Translations under genes and position numbers: made by a program
Shown here: piece by piece, positions 25,641-37,268 of the stretch
How positions within the stretch are numbered: position 1 is the first letter of the stretch
Layout of the letters: the number at the start of each line of letters is the position of its first letter
Notes under the pieces: model-generated
The model's input: only the letters and a program-made list of their open reading frames with translations
The model's database searches: none
What the model was told of the DNA's origin: nothing
Assembly: GCF_002355515.1 (NCBI RefSeq)
Contig: NZ_AP014809.1
Span: forward strand, 857,501-921,500
Direction: 5' to 3'
DNA: 64,000 nt
Source of the DNA: Methylorubrum populi
GTDB taxonomy: Bacteria; Pseudomonadota; Alphaproteobacteria; Rhizobiales; Beijerinckiaceae

Positions 25641-27224
25641 ATGCGCCCTCACCATCCCGACCTCGCCGCGCCTGTCCCCGCGCGGCTACGGCTACCGACG
25701 CACCAGTCCGGGACGCGGACCTGCCTCTTCGGTGCGCTTCTGCTCCTGGCGGCGCCCGCCGGCGCGCAGGTTGCCGGGGCCGGCATCCCCGGAGGGTTCC
25801 CGCAGCGGCAGGCGCAGGCGGACGGGCCCGGGATCGACACGCGGTCGCTGCGCGAGACCGCCTCGCCGGCGCAGGAATCGGACACCGGCGCGACGGACCG
25901 GCGCTTGCCCTTCGCTTCCTCACCCGACCTGCGCCGGGCGACGGTGGAGCGGCACCTGCGGAGCCTGCGCGCGACGAATCCGATCGCGGCGGCCGAGGCC
26001 GGCCGGGAACTCGCGAAGTACGATTACGACGCGATCTTCCGCAGCTTCCTCGACGGCACCGGCCTCGATTCGGAGGATGCCGGCGACGTGCTCACCGCCT
26101 TCATCGTCCTGCAATGGATGGTCGCCAACGACGCGACCGCCGAGCCGAGCCCGGCGGCGCTTCAGGCGATCCGCCGCCGCTTCGTGCTGCCGATGGCGGA
26201 CAAGCCGCCGCTGTCGCAGCCGGCGAACCGGGCCGCCTTCGCCGAGCAGGTCAAGCTGCGCGCGGTGCTGCACCACGCCGGCTGGAAGGCGGCGCGGCAG
26301 CTCGGCGTCATGCCCCGCTTCCTCGCCACCCTCTCGAACGAGTTCATTCCAGCCGCGAAGTTGCAGGCGCTCGCGCTGACCGAGGACGGTCTGGTGTCCA
26401 AAGGGCGGTCGACGGGGCCGGCGGGCGCCCGGCCGTCGCGCGAGCCGTCGGAGCCATCGCCGCCGACGGTCTCGACGGACGCGGCCCCGCCCCCCAACGA
26501 TCCCCGGCCGGCCTCACCGCTCTCTGCCGGAGCGCTTGCGGATGCCTCGACCCCGCCGCGCCACGCCGGCAACTGGGATGCCGTCGAGGGCGTGTACTTC
26601 CGTTCCACCACGGGCGTCGGTGTCGGCGGCATGGTGACGATCGATTTCGAGCCGCTGATCGTCCTCACCGACGGGACGTATTACGAGATCGACGACACGG
26701 CGCTGGAGGATGTCGATCTCGCCGCCGAGCGAAGCGCGAAGCCCCGCCGCTTCGGCCGCTGGACCCGCAAGGGCCGGGGCTTCGTGCTGACGGGCGTGGA
26801 CGGCAAGCCGGTCGATTACGCCCCGGGCGACGGCAGCTTCTTCCGGGCCTTCCCGGCCGGGGCCGACGAGCGCGTGGCGCGCTCCTACCGGCGCCTGTCG
26901 GGCGGCGGCAACAGCGCCATGGGCGGCGACGTCGCGGTGGCGGTCGAGAGCCGCTACGACTTCAAGGCGGACGGCCGCTACGGGCGCGGCGGCTCCGTCG
27001 GCGCGGTCAATTCCGGGGCGAGCACCGGCGTCGGCACGGCAATGGGCCGGCGCCGCGCACCCGAGGGCGGGCAGTACCGGCTCGACCGCCATACCCTGAC
27101 GCTGACCGGCGCCGACGGGCGCAGCCGGCGCCTGTTCTTCGCCTTCGGCTCGCAGAAAGACCCGCCCGAGGTCGATCGCGACATGCTCTTCATCGGCGAC
27201 AGCGTCTTCAGCTCGGACGACTGA
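25641..27224 (+). CDS. Secreted two-domain protein, N-terminal part DUF6683-like
   Basis: This 527-residue protein has a signal peptide (about residues 27-43). Residues about 85-240 form a helical domain (YDYDAIFRSFLDGTGLDSEDAGDV, with AFIVLQWMVAND) that resembles DUF6683. A Pro/Ser-rich linker follows (about 255-310). The C-terminal domain (about 310-525) is beta-rich, starting NWDAVEGVYF, with many Gly and Tyr. It closes the exported-protein run. Function is unknown, and the DUF assignment is by pattern only. Confidence 0.6.
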   Translation: MRPHHPDLAAPVPARLRLPTHQSGTRTCLFGALLLLAAPAGAQVAGAGIPGGFPQRQAQADGPGIDTRSLRETASPAQESDTGATDRRLPFASSPDLRRATVERHLRSLRATNPIAAAEAGRELAKYDYDAIFRSFLDGTGLDSEDAGDVLTAFIVLQWMVANDATAEPSPAALQAIRRRFVLPMADKPPLSQPANRAAFAEQVKLRAVLHHAGWKAARQLGVMPRFLATLSNEFIPAAKLQALALTEDGLVSKGRSTGPAGARPSREPSEPSPPTVSTDAAPPPNDPRPASPLSAGALADASTPPRHAGNWDAVEGVYFRSTTGVGVGGMVTIDFEPLIVLTDGTYYEIDDTALEDVDLAAERSAKPRRFGRWTRKGRGFVLTGVDGKPVDYAPGDGSFFRAFPAGADERVARSYRRLSGGGNSAMGGDVAVAVESRYDFKADGRYGRGGSVGAVNSGASTGVGTAMGRRRAPEGGQYRLDRHTLTLTGADGRSRRLFFAFGSQKDPPEVDRDMLFIGDSVFSSDD

Positions 27225-27241
27225 GCCCGCTCTCGGTGGGG

Positions 27242-27263
27242 CCGACGCCGCTTGCGCCGTCGG
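27242..27263 (+). terminator. Weak hairpin after the exported-protein run
   Basis: CCGACG and CGTCGG arms enclose a 10-nt loop that can pair partly. There is no U-run. It lies between the last exported-protein gene and tex and may mark the end of the transcript. Confidence 0.3.
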
Positions 27264-27325
27264 TCTCAATCGGAGAAGGACGGCCGCTCCGACCATCCCT
27301 GCCACCATGATCGAGGCCCGATCCC

Positions 27326-29647
<2,322 letters not shown>

Positions 29648-29817
29648 GCGACGAACGGCGATCCGGCAGTCGAGCCGCCTGCATCCGGTGACAGACGCGG
29701 ACGGCATCCGCAGATTCGCCGCTTTTTCCGGCTTTGTGCCCGGCGCAAGGTGCCGGGCCTCGTCTCTCGCGCCAGTTGTCGGCGGCGGCGCGGCGGGTGT
29801 TCGGCGGGGGGGCTCCG

Positions 29818-30519
29818 ATGCTGCGGGGCCGGCCCGCATCGTTCGCCGACGGAGCCCATCGAACCGTGATCCGCTTCGAGAACGTCACCAAGGTCTATTC
29901 CACCTACGGGCGGCGGCGCACGATCCTCGACCGGGTGAACTTCACCCTGAAGCCCGGCATCAGCTACGGCATCATGGGGATCAACGGTGCCGGCAAATCG
30001 ACGACGATGAAGCTCATCTCCGGTGTCGAGGAACCGACCCGCGGCCGCATCTCCCGGGGCCTGCGCGTGTCCTGGCCGCTCGGCTTCGCGGGCGGCTTCA
30101 ACCCGAGGATGACGGGACGGGACAACGTCATCTTCGTCGCCAGGATCTACGGGGAGGATCCGCGCCGCGTGCTCGAATTCGTCGAGGACTTCTCCGAGCT
30201 CGGCAGCTACCTGAACATGCCGGTGAACACCTACTCCTCCGGTATGGGCTCGCGGCTCGCCTTCGGGATGAGCATGGCGATCCCCTTCGACACCTACCTC
30301 ATCGACGAGACGCTCTCGGTGGGCGATGCGCGCTTCCAGAAACGCTGCGCGGACGTGTTCAACAAGCGGCGCGAGACCGCGGACGTGATCCTGATCTCCC
30401 ACAGCATGGAGCAGATCCGCGAATACTGCAGTCAGGCCCTCATCCTGATCAACGGGCAGGCGGTGGTGTACGACGACGTCGACGAGGCGATCACGGCCTA
30501 TCGCCGCCTGAACAGCTAA
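29818..30519 (+). CDS. kpsT: Polysaccharide export ABC ATPase (KpsT type)
   Basis: This 233-residue ATPase has Walker A GINGAGKST (about 54-62), signature YSSGMGSRL (about 139-147), and Walker B with catalytic Glu164 in YLIDETLS. Its short length, lacking the extra C-terminal binding domain, fits the capsule export group (KpsT/BexA/CtrD) rather than O-antigen Wzt. It would drive lipid-linked capsule export. A GTG at 29866 would give the classical MIRFENVTK start; 29818 was chosen for the G-rich site before it. The permease gene is not next to it. Confidence 0.88.
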   Translation: MLRGRPASFADGAHRTVIRFENVTKVYSTYGRRRTILDRVNFTLKPGISYGIMGINGAGKSTTMKLISGVEEPTRGRISRGLRVSWPLGFAGGFNPRMTGRDNVIFVARIYGEDPRRVLEFVEDFSELGSYLNMPVNTYSSGMGSRLAFGMSMAIPFDTYLIDETLSVGDARFQKRCADVFNKRRETADVILISHSMEQIREYCSQALILINGQAVVYDDVDEAITAYRRLNS

Positions 30520-30668
30520 AGGACGGCCGCTTCGGCCTTCCGGGCCGCTCTCGTCAGCGGATCGGACACGCTTTCGCCGCGAGGGCGGGTCACAGACGAA
30601 ATCGTGCGGTCCGCCGCGGCTCCCGACGCCGCGCGGCAGACCGCCTGGGGCGTGCGGGCACCGAGACC

Positions 30669-31913
30669 ATGAGCACCGAGATCAGCAGTCCGAGCGGCGC
30701 ACCGCTGACCACCGCCGACCGCTCGACCGCCGTCGCGGAATCGCTCAAGCGGTTCGCACGCATCGCGCGGCAATCCGATCACAAGAAGGGCATCCGCGCC
30801 TACCAGACGCATATCCGGCGCGATCCTTGGATCCCGGTCCTCTTCGTCGTCCTGTTCCTGCTGCCGACGCTCGTTACTTCCGGATACTACTATCTCATCG
30901 CCTCGGACCGCTACATCACCGAGGCCCGCTTCGCCCTGCGGCCGGCGCTCGGCAGCGTCGACAAGGTCCAGAGCGACGAGACGGGCAGCAACAGCTCGAT
31001 GTCCAAGCAGATGATCGCTCAGGACACGCTGATCACGATCAGCTACATCGCCAGCCGGCAGATGGTCGAGGCGATGGAGCGGCAGATGCCGCTGCGGGAG
31101 ATGTTCTCGCGCGACGGCATCGACTTTTTCTCGCGCTTCGACGCCAACGAGCCGATCGAGCTGTTCCTGCGCTACTGGCACAAGCGCGTCACGACGAAGG
31201 TCGACTCGAACGGCGGCATCGTCACCCTGAATGTCGCCGCCTTCGATCCGGAGGAATCCTACCGGCTCGCCCGCGCTTTAATGGAAGAGAGCGAGCGGAT
31301 GGTGAACGAGCTCAGCGTCAGGGCGCGCAACGCCGCCCTCGCCGAGAGCACGCGCGAGCTCAAGAATGCCGAGGAACGCCTTCTCACCGTGCAGCGCGCC
31401 ATGCGCGACCTGCGAAACCGCGCCGGCGTTCTGGATGCGCAATCGGCCAACAAGAACAATCTCACGGTCATCGCGGAGCTGCGCAAGAAGCGCATCGAGC
31501 TCTCCGTCCAGCTCAATCAGAGCCTGCGCGACCTCGCCCCCGAACGGCGGCAGATCCAGGACCTGAAGGCACAGATCCAGGATCTCGACGACAACATCGA
31601 GAAGATCGAACGGCAGATGACCAGCACCGATCCGGAGCAGCGTCGCCTGCTGTCGGAGGCGATGACGGAGTTCGAGGGGCTGGAGAACGAGCGCAAGAAC
31701 GCGCAGCTCTATTACAACAAGGTACTGGCCGCGAGCGAGCAGGCGCGCATCATCGCCAACCGCCAGATCGAATTCTTCACGCCCGTGGTCAACCCGGTGG
31801 TTCCCATCTCGGCGATCGAGCCGCGCCGCCATCTCATCACCAGCATCGTCGCGCTGGTGGCGATGGCGGTGTTCGGCTTCAGCGTCGTGATCCGGAAGTA
31901 TCTCTACAGCTGA
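30669..31913 (+). CDS. kpsE: Capsule polysaccharide export inner-membrane protein (KpsE/CtrB type)
   Basis: This 414-residue protein has a cytosolic N-terminus, one helix at about 54-76, a long periplasmic region with coiled coil (about 215-340), and a second helix near the C-terminus (about 390-408). This is the polysaccharide co-polymerase layout of KpsE/BexC/CtrB. These proteins link the KpsMT transporter to the outer-membrane channel. It follows the KpsT-type ATPase by 149 nt. The pair supports an ABC-dependent capsule or similar glycan. Confidence 0.85.
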   Translation: MSTEISSPSGAPLTTADRSTAVAESLKRFARIARQSDHKKGIRAYQTHIRRDPWIPVLFVVLFLLPTLVTSGYYYLIASDRYITEARFALRPALGSVDKVQSDETGSNSSMSKQMIAQDTLITISYIASRQMVEAMERQMPLREMFSRDGIDFFSRFDANEPIELFLRYWHKRVTTKVDSNGGIVTLNVAAFDPEESYRLARALMEESERMVNELSVRARNAALAESTRELKNAEERLLTVQRAMRDLRNRAGVLDAQSANKNNLTVIAELRKKRIELSVQLNQSLRDLAPERRQIQDLKAQIQDLDDNIEKIERQMTSTDPEQRRLLSEAMTEFEGLENERKNAQLYYNKVLAASEQARIIANRQIEFFTPVVNPVVPISAIEPRRHLITSIVALVAMAVFGFSVVIRKYLYS

Positions 31914-31923
31914 TCCGGCCGGT

Positions 31924-32640
31924 TCAGGCGATCTCGCTCGGGGGACGGCGGGTCGGGTGGGGCGCCGTGGGATCGGCCGGGGTGCCCGGCTCGGGCGCCA
32001 GGGCCGGCTCCGGAACCGGCGCGGGCGTTGCGGTGGCCGGCGGTGCCCCGGTGGTGCCACCGGTCCATCCTTGCGCCCGCCATCCCTCGGCACGCTCATC
32101 GAGATCGATGGCTCCGCCGCGCTGCATCAGCGCGATGACCCGGTCGGCGATGTCCCCGTCGGCCCGAACGGTGACCAGGGTGCCGCCGCGGCGGATCCCC
32201 TCGGCATAGGTTTCGGCATCGGCGCCGCTTAGGCCGGCACCGGTCAGGGCGCCGATCAAGCCGCCCGCGGCCGCTCCGACGCCGGCGCCCGACAGAGCCG
32301 CAACGAGCCATCCCGCGGCGATGACCGGACCGGCGCCGGGGATCGCCAGAAGGCCGAGGCTCGCGAGCAGTCCGGCGCCACCACCGAGCACGGTGCCGAC
32401 GGTGGCACCGGCGCCCGCCCCTTCCGCCGCCGAGCTCTCGTGCCCGCCGCCGGCAACAGAGGTCGCCGCATCCGGCGCGTCGGCCGAGGGACCGGGCAGC
32501 GAGCCGGCCGGCCGATCCGCCGCGTCCAGGGACACGATGCCGATATCCGCCCGCGTCACGCCCGCCGCCTCGATGCGGTCGATGACGCGGGCGGCGTCCT
32601 CCTGGCTGTCGAACAGGGCGGTGACGGCGCGTGCTGCCAT
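31924..32640 (-). CDS. Glycine-zipper protein with N-terminal stress-protein-like domain
   Basis: This 238-residue protein starts with a short alpha/beta unit (VTALFDSQEDAARVIDRIEAAG) like that of the general-stress protein 17M/YflT group. Glycine/alanine-zipper segments follow (about 70-150, GAGAGATVGTVLGGGAG and similar), then a second unit (GTLVTVRADGDIADRVIALM) and a Pro-rich tail. Zippers of this type insert in or lie on membranes. Related proteins are often stress-induced; the function here is unknown. It is convergent with kpsE, with only 10 nt between the stops. Confidence 0.7.
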   Translation of the reverse strand: MAARAVTALFDSQEDAARVIDRIEAAGVTRADIGIVSLDAADRPAGSLPGPSADAPDAATSVAGGGHESSAAEGAGAGATVGTVLGGGAGLLASLGLLAIPGAGPVIAAGWLVAALSGAGVGAAAGGLIGALTGAGLSGADAETYAEGIRRGGTLVTVRADGDIADRVIALMQRGGAIDLDERAEGWRAQGWTGGTTGAPPATATPAPVPEPALAPEPGTPADPTAPHPTRRPPSEIA

Positions 32641-32693
32641 AGATCGTTCCTCTCGTCTGTCTCAGGGCTCGACGGGCCAAAACCCGGCGTGCC

Positions 32694-32999
32694 TCACTCG
32701 GCGGCGACTTCGCCCCGGTAATCCATGCCGACGCGCAGCGTACGGCCGGCATGCTCGGCCCGCCCGCGCCAGATGCCCTGTTCGTCGAGTCGCAGGTCGG
32801 CGACGTCGGGAAATCCCATTTCGGCAAGCCGGGCTCGCACCTGCGCGGCCGTGAAGCTGTTGGCACCGGGCTGGAGCCGCGCCCCCACCGCCCCGTGCGC
32901 GCGCTCGGCCGGGCTCACGGCCGGTGCCGCGGGCTCCGGCGCGGCCTGGACCGATACCGGCACCAGCAGGGCAACACAGACAAGGGGAAGGAGACGCAT
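32694..32999 (-). CDS. Small secreted protein, PepSY-like
   Basis: This 101-residue protein has a signal peptide (about residues 1-19). The mature part includes FTAAQVRARLAEMGFPDVADLRLDEQGIWRGRAEHAG, written here in pieces: a helix FTAAQVRARLAEMGF, a strand VADLRLDEQG and a strand GIWRGRAE. This resembles PepSY-type exported proteins that may bind peptidases. The gene lies just upstream of the glycine-zipper gene on the same strand. Confidence 0.6.
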   Translation of the reverse strand: MRLLPLVCVALLVPVSVQAAPEPAAPAVSPAERAHGAVGARLQPGANSFTAAQVRARLAEMGFPDVADLRLDEQGIWRGRAEHAGRTLRVGMDYRGEVAAE

Positions 33000-33090
33000 G
33001 AGCGAGGCCCGTCCGCGGGGTCCGGAGCCGAGCGCCAGACCGATTGCCTGACCAAACCCTGTCGCCGGCCGAGGTTCCGCCCTCTCGGCG

Positions 33091-33106
33091 TTAACGCCTC
33101 GCTAAC
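33091..33106 (+). promoter_or_regulatory. Candidate CtrA box upstream of flhA
   Basis: TTAA (33091-33094) and CTAAC (33102-33106) are separated by 7 nt. The Caulobacter CtrA box is TTAA-N7-TTAAC, so this differs by one base. It lies about 75-90 nt before flhA, a gene class controlled by CtrA in Caulobacter. Confidence 0.5.
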
Positions 33107-33180
33107 CGTAGACCCGGCAAATCCTGCCGGGTGCGGACCTGCGGATGGGCCGCGCGATTCGACTTCGAGGACTCGACGCG

Positions 33181-35325
33181 ATGAGCGAAGCGGCCAAGGC
33201 CGTACCGGCGGGTGCAGGCGGGCTCGGCGGCCTGTCATCCCTGCGCATGCCGAGCCGGTCGAACCTGCAGGCGCTGTCGAAACGTTCGGACCTGTTCTTC
33301 GCCACCGCGGTGATGGGCATCCTCGTGGTGCTGATTTTCCCGCTGCCGGCCTTCCTGCTCGACCTTCTGCTCGCCGTCTCGATCATCATCTCGGTCCTGA
33401 TCATGATGACCGGGCTGTTCATCGACAATCCGCTCGAATTCACCGTCTTTCCGACCCTGCTCCTCATCGCGACCATGCTGAGGCTGGCGCTCAACCTCGC
33501 ATCGACCCGGCTGATCCTGGGCCACGGCCACGAGGGGACGGCGGCGGCCGGCCACGTCATCGAGGCCTTCGGGCACTTCGTGATGGGCGGCAACTTCGTG
33601 ATCGGGATCATCGTCTTCGCGATCCTGATCATCGTGAACTTCGTCGTCATCACCAAAGGCTCCGGCCGCATCGCCGAGGTGGCCGCCCGCTTCACCCTCG
33701 ACGCCATGCCCGGAAAGCAGATGGCGATCGATGCCGATCTCTCGGCCGGCCTGATCGACGAGAAGACGGCCAAGGCGCGGCGCTCCGCGCTCGAAGAGGA
33801 ATCCTCGTTCTTCGGCGCCATGGACGGCGCCTCGAAATTCGTGCGCGGCGACGCCGTGGCGGCGCTGCTCATCACCGGCATCAACGTGGTGGGCGGCATC
33901 ATCATCGGCGTCGCCCAGCAGGGACTCGGCTTCGCCGAGGCCGCCAAGACCTACACGCTGCTCACCATCGGCGACGGGCTGGCCTCCCAGGTGCCGGCCC
34001 TGATCGTCTCGACGGCCGCCGGCATCCTCGTCTCGAAGGCCGGCGTGAAGGGCTCGGCCGACAAGGCGCTCGGCAAGCAGATGGCGAACTATCCCAAGGC
34101 GCTCGGCATGTCGGCCGGGGTCATGCTGCTGATCGCGCTGCTGCCCGGCATGCCGATGCTGCCCTTCCTCGCGCTCGGCGGCGCCGCCGGCTACGCGGCG
34201 TGGCGCATCGCCAAGACGCAACGGGAAAACCCGCCAGCGGCAGCCGAGGGCACGCCCGGCGCCGGCGCCGCTCCCGGCGCGGCGCCGGCCGAGGAAACCG
34301 TCACCGACCTGCTCAAGCTCGACGACCTCAAGCTGGAGATGGGCTACGCGCTCCTCGCCCTCGTCAACGGCGAGGGCCAGGACCGGCTCACCGACCAGAT
34401 CAAGGCCCTGCGCCGCCAGCTCGCGTCGGAACTCGGCATCGTGATGCCCTCGGTGCGCATCCTCGACAACGTCAGTCTCGAGGCCAACACCTACGTGGTG
34501 CGCGTCAAGGAGATCGAGGCCGGCACCGGCCAGGTCTTCCCAGGCCAGTTCATGGCGATGGACCCGATGGGCGGGCAGGTGCAGCTGCCCGGCCAGCACC
34601 TGCTCGAGCCGACCTTCGGCCTGCCCGCGACCTGGATCGATGCCGGCCTGCGTGATCAGGCCCAGCTCAAGGGCTACACCGTGGTCGATGCGGCCACCGT
34701 GATCTCGACGCACCTGACCGAGCTGATCAAGGCCCACGTCTCGGAGCTCCTGAACCACGTCGAGGTGCAGAAGCTGCTGCGCGAGCTGCCCAAGGATCAC
34801 ACCGAACTGCTCAAGGAAGTGGTGCCCTCGCAGATCGCCACCACCGGCATCCAGCGGGTGCTGCAATTGCTGCTCGCCGAGCGGGTCTCGGTGCGCGATC
34901 TCGGCTCCATCGTCGAGGGCATCGCCGAGGTCGCAGGGCATGTGAAGAACCCGCGCGACATCGTCGAGCATGTTCGCGCCCGTCTCGGCCGCCAGATCTG
35001 CGCGCAGTATCAGGGGCCGGACGGGACGCTGCCGATCATCACCCTGTCGCCGGCCTGGGAACAGGCCTTCCTCGAATCGATCGTCGGCGAGCGGGAAGAG
35101 CGCTACCTCGCGATGCAGCCCTCGAGATTGACGGAGTTCGTGAACACGGTGCGGGACCGCTTCGAGCAGGCGGCGCGCATGGGCGAGATGCCGGTGCTCG
35201 TCACCTCGGTCCAGGCCCGGCCGTTCGTCCGCTCGATCATCGAGCGCTTCCGCCGCGAGACCCCGGTGATGAGCCAGGCGGAGATCCATTCCCGTGCCCG
35301 CCTGCGAACCGTCGGTTCGGTGTGA
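33181..35325 (+). CDS. flhA: Flagellar export gate protein FlhA
   Basis: This 714-residue protein has about eight N-terminal membrane helices and a large cytosolic domain. The family signature is present: RLALNLASTRLIL (about 101-113), then GRIAEVAARFTLDAMPGKQ (about 162-180) and DGASKFVRGDA. FlhA forms the export gate of the flagellar type III secretion system and docks chaperone-substrate complexes. GAGGA lies upstream of the ATG at 33181. A start at 33145 is possible but lacks support. No other export-gate genes lie next to it. Confidence 0.96.
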   Translation: MSEAAKAVPAGAGGLGGLSSLRMPSRSNLQALSKRSDLFFATAVMGILVVLIFPLPAFLLDLLLAVSIIISVLIMMTGLFIDNPLEFTVFPTLLLIATMLRLALNLASTRLILGHGHEGTAAAGHVIEAFGHFVMGGNFVIGIIVFAILIIVNFVVITKGSGRIAEVAARFTLDAMPGKQMAIDADLSAGLIDEKTAKARRSALEEESSFFGAMDGASKFVRGDAVAALLITGINVVGGIIIGVAQQGLGFAEAAKTYTLLTIGDGLASQVPALIVSTAAGILVSKAGVKGSADKALGKQMANYPKALGMSAGVMLLIALLPGMPMLPFLALGGAAGYAAWRIAKTQRENPPAAAEGTPGAGAAPGAAPAEETVTDLLKLDDLKLEMGYALLALVNGEGQDRLTDQIKALRRQLASELGIVMPSVRILDNVSLEANTYVVRVKEIEAGTGQVFPGQFMAMDPMGGQVQLPGQHLLEPTFGLPATWIDAGLRDQAQLKGYTVVDAATVISTHLTELIKAHVSELLNHVEVQKLLRELPKDHTELLKEVVPSQIATTGIQRVLQLLLAERVSVRDLGSIVEGIAEVAGHVKNPRDIVEHVRARLGRQICAQYQGPDGTLPIITLSPAWEQAFLESIVGEREERYLAMQPSRLTEFVNTVRDRFEQAARMGEMPVLVTSVQARPFVRSIIERFRRETPVMSQAEIHSRARLRTVGSV

Positions 35326-35393
35326 TGGACGTCAGGGTCGCGCTGCCGCCAGCGGGCGCGATGACGCGACCCACCCCGGCACGTACGGCAAAG

Positions 35394-35429
35394 AGCCGAG
35401 CCCACCCTCAGGCAAGGGCGGGCTCGGCT
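35394..35429 (+). terminator. Hairpin downstream of flhA
   Basis: AGCCGAGCCC (35394-35403) pairs perfectly with GGGCTCGGCT (35420-35429) across a 16-nt loop. No U-run follows directly; a T-stretch lies about 20 nt further on. It is probably the end of the flhA transcript. Confidence 0.6.
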
Positions 35430-35517
35430 CCGAATCGTGCGGCGATGTTTTTTGGAAGGTCGGATCGGGCTTCCAGCCGTCCGGACCAGCGACGGTCCGC
35501 TTCGGGTCAGCGGCCGG

Positions 35518-35658
35518 TCAGGCGTGTCCCTCGATGGCGCGCAGGACGGCGACCATCTGGTCGGCCTGCGAACGCGTGAGTCCGCTGCTGATGATCGTGC
35601 CGTTGCGGCAGATCGAGCAGGTGCCGTCTTCGGCAACCCTAATCTTGATCGAAGCCAT
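35518..35658 (-). CDS. Small protein with CxxC-like pair, unknown
   Basis: This protein has about 46 residues from ATG 35658; a start at 35667 adds three residues. It shows a strand (IKIRVAEDG), a cysteine pair (TCSICRNG) and an amphipathic helix (SQADQMVAVLRAI). No signal is visible. Family unknown. It is convergent with flhA and shares the terminator region. Confidence 0.5.
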   Translation of the reverse strand: MASIKIRVAEDGTCSICRNGTIISSGLTRSQADQMVAVLRAIEGHA

Positions 35659-35886
35659 GATGTCCATCCGGGGGCCGGGATGGTCCCCCAATCGAGCGAA
35701 GCTTAACCGTTCCTGAAAGGCCGGCAAGTCCACGCGTCCCATTCGTCCACTGCGGCGACGTCACGTAAGGATCGGCACCCCGCTCGTCACTGCGACGAAG
35801 TGCCCACGGAACTCTCCGTATCGCACAACGTAGAGAGCGGCCGCCTCCCCGAGAGACGACCGCCGGAAGTCGCGCTGGGAGGCGGA

Positions 35887-36939
35887 TCAGACCGCCTTCT
35901 TCTCCAACCGCTGCTCGATCACGTGGTTGTCGAGGCCCGGTGCGACCAGCGGCGGCTCCGGCGCTGCCTTGGTGTTCTTGCCCAGAGCATTCGAGAGCCG
36001 GGAGCGCTCGAAGAGAAGCACCACCACGATCGCGATCGCGAAGGGGATGAGAAGGTAGAACAGGCGGAAGATCAGTACGGCGGCGAGGACCGGGGCCTTC
36101 TCGGCATCGGTCTGAAGCTGCATGGCGGTGAAGAACACGAGTTCGAACACGCCGAGCCCACCCGGCGCGTGCGAGGCTAGCGCGACGGAGAACGAGGCCA
36201 GGAAGATGCCGAGAACGGCGATGAAGCCGGGATTCAACGCGTCCGGCAGGGCGAAGTAGATGATGCCGGCGGCCCCCAGCAGTTCGAGCGGCGCCGCGAT
36301 GAGCTGGCGCACCATGATGCCAGGCCGAGGATACTCGATCTTGAAGTTGCGGATCGTCAGCGGGCGGAAGCGCAGCACCGAGCCGATGACGTAGAGCGCG
36401 ACGAAGGCGAGCAGACCAAAACCGACCAGCCGCGAGGTGGCCGGGTTGGTGAGCGCGGCGGGGAGCAGGTTGTCGAGCCGCGCCAGCAGGCCCGGATCGT
36501 AGACCAGCACGAAGCCGCCGAGCAGGATCGTGCCGAGACCGAAGGTGAAGGAGCACAGCGCCACCAGCACCGCGACCTGCGCCGCCGACAGCCCCTTCGA
36601 GGTGTAGGCGCGGTAGCGGACCAGGGCGCCGGAGAACACAGAGGCGCCGATATTGTGGGAAAGCGCGTAAGTCGTGAAGGAACAGACCGAGACGAACAGC
36701 CAGGAGATGTGGCGCACGCCCAGATGCAGCAGCGCGATCCGGTCGTACCAGGCGAGCGCGGCGTAGGCGACGAGCGTGGAGAGGGCCGCGAGCAGGAAGT
36801 GGTGGATCGGGATGGCGGCGAAGGCCGCCTCGATGCTAGCCCAGGATAGGGTCTTCAACTCGCCCCAGAGCAGGTAGCAGGACCCCACCACCGCGGCGAG
36901 GCCGACCAGCCCCCAGAAGATTTCACTGACTTTTTTCAT
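35887..36939 (-). CDS. YbhN/MprF-like integral membrane protein (UPF0104)
   Basis: This 350-residue protein has about eight membrane helices and matches the lysylphosphatidylglycerol synthase transmembrane region (UPF0104) with SHNIGASVFSGALVRYR and GGLGVFELVFF. It lacks the cytosolic aminoacyl-transfer domain of MprF. Members flip lipids or have unknown roles. The ATG at 36939 follows a GAGGAGG site; an in-frame start at 36993 lacks one. It is a lone gene between spacers. Confidence 0.85.
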   Translation of the reverse strand: MKKVSEIFWGLVGLAAVVGSCYLLWGELKTLSWASIEAAFAAIPIHHFLLAALSTLVAYAALAWYDRIALLHLGVRHISWLFVSVCSFTTYALSHNIGASVFSGALVRYRAYTSKGLSAAQVAVLVALCSFTFGLGTILLGGFVLVYDPGLLARLDNLLPAALTNPATSRLVGFGLLAFVALYVIGSVLRFRPLTIRNFKIEYPRPGIMVRQLIAAPLELLGAAGIIYFALPDALNPGFIAVLGIFLASFSVALASHAPGGLGVFELVFFTAMQLQTDAEKAPVLAAVLIFRLFYLLIPFAIAIVVVLLFERSRLSNALGKNTKAAPEPPLVAPGLDNHVIEQRLEKKAV

Positions 36940-37268
36940 GGATGCCGGCCGCCTCCTCGGGAGCGGTCTCTCCTGCGCCACGGCCGCACGCATCGCAAGC
37001 GGAACCGGGGCGACCGTCTCGATGCAACCGGGTCTTGCCCCCCGATCATGACGGTTTCATGCCGAGAAGGGGCGGTCACGGAGGATTATGCGCAGCCCAA
37101 CATCGTGTCGATCGCAAACAACAACTTACAGGGGAAACAGATGAAACGGCGCTGCGCAGGCGCGCGGTGCGGGGGCGGCTGCCGAAACATGGCCTCGACC
37201 CCGATCCCATGTCGGCCGGCGCACCTTCGCGGACCGGGGTCCGACCCTCGTGAGTGGGCCGTCAGGCG
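36940..37268. other. Spacer with weak short frames only
   Basis: There is no convincing gene. On the plus strand an 18-codon frame (37087-37143, after GGAGG) ends in a stop overlapping an ATG (37141) that follows AGGGGA and runs to 37272. Both lack homology and run into a convergent gene. The A-rich stretch near 37110-37140 is unusual for this GC content. Confidence 0.4.
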
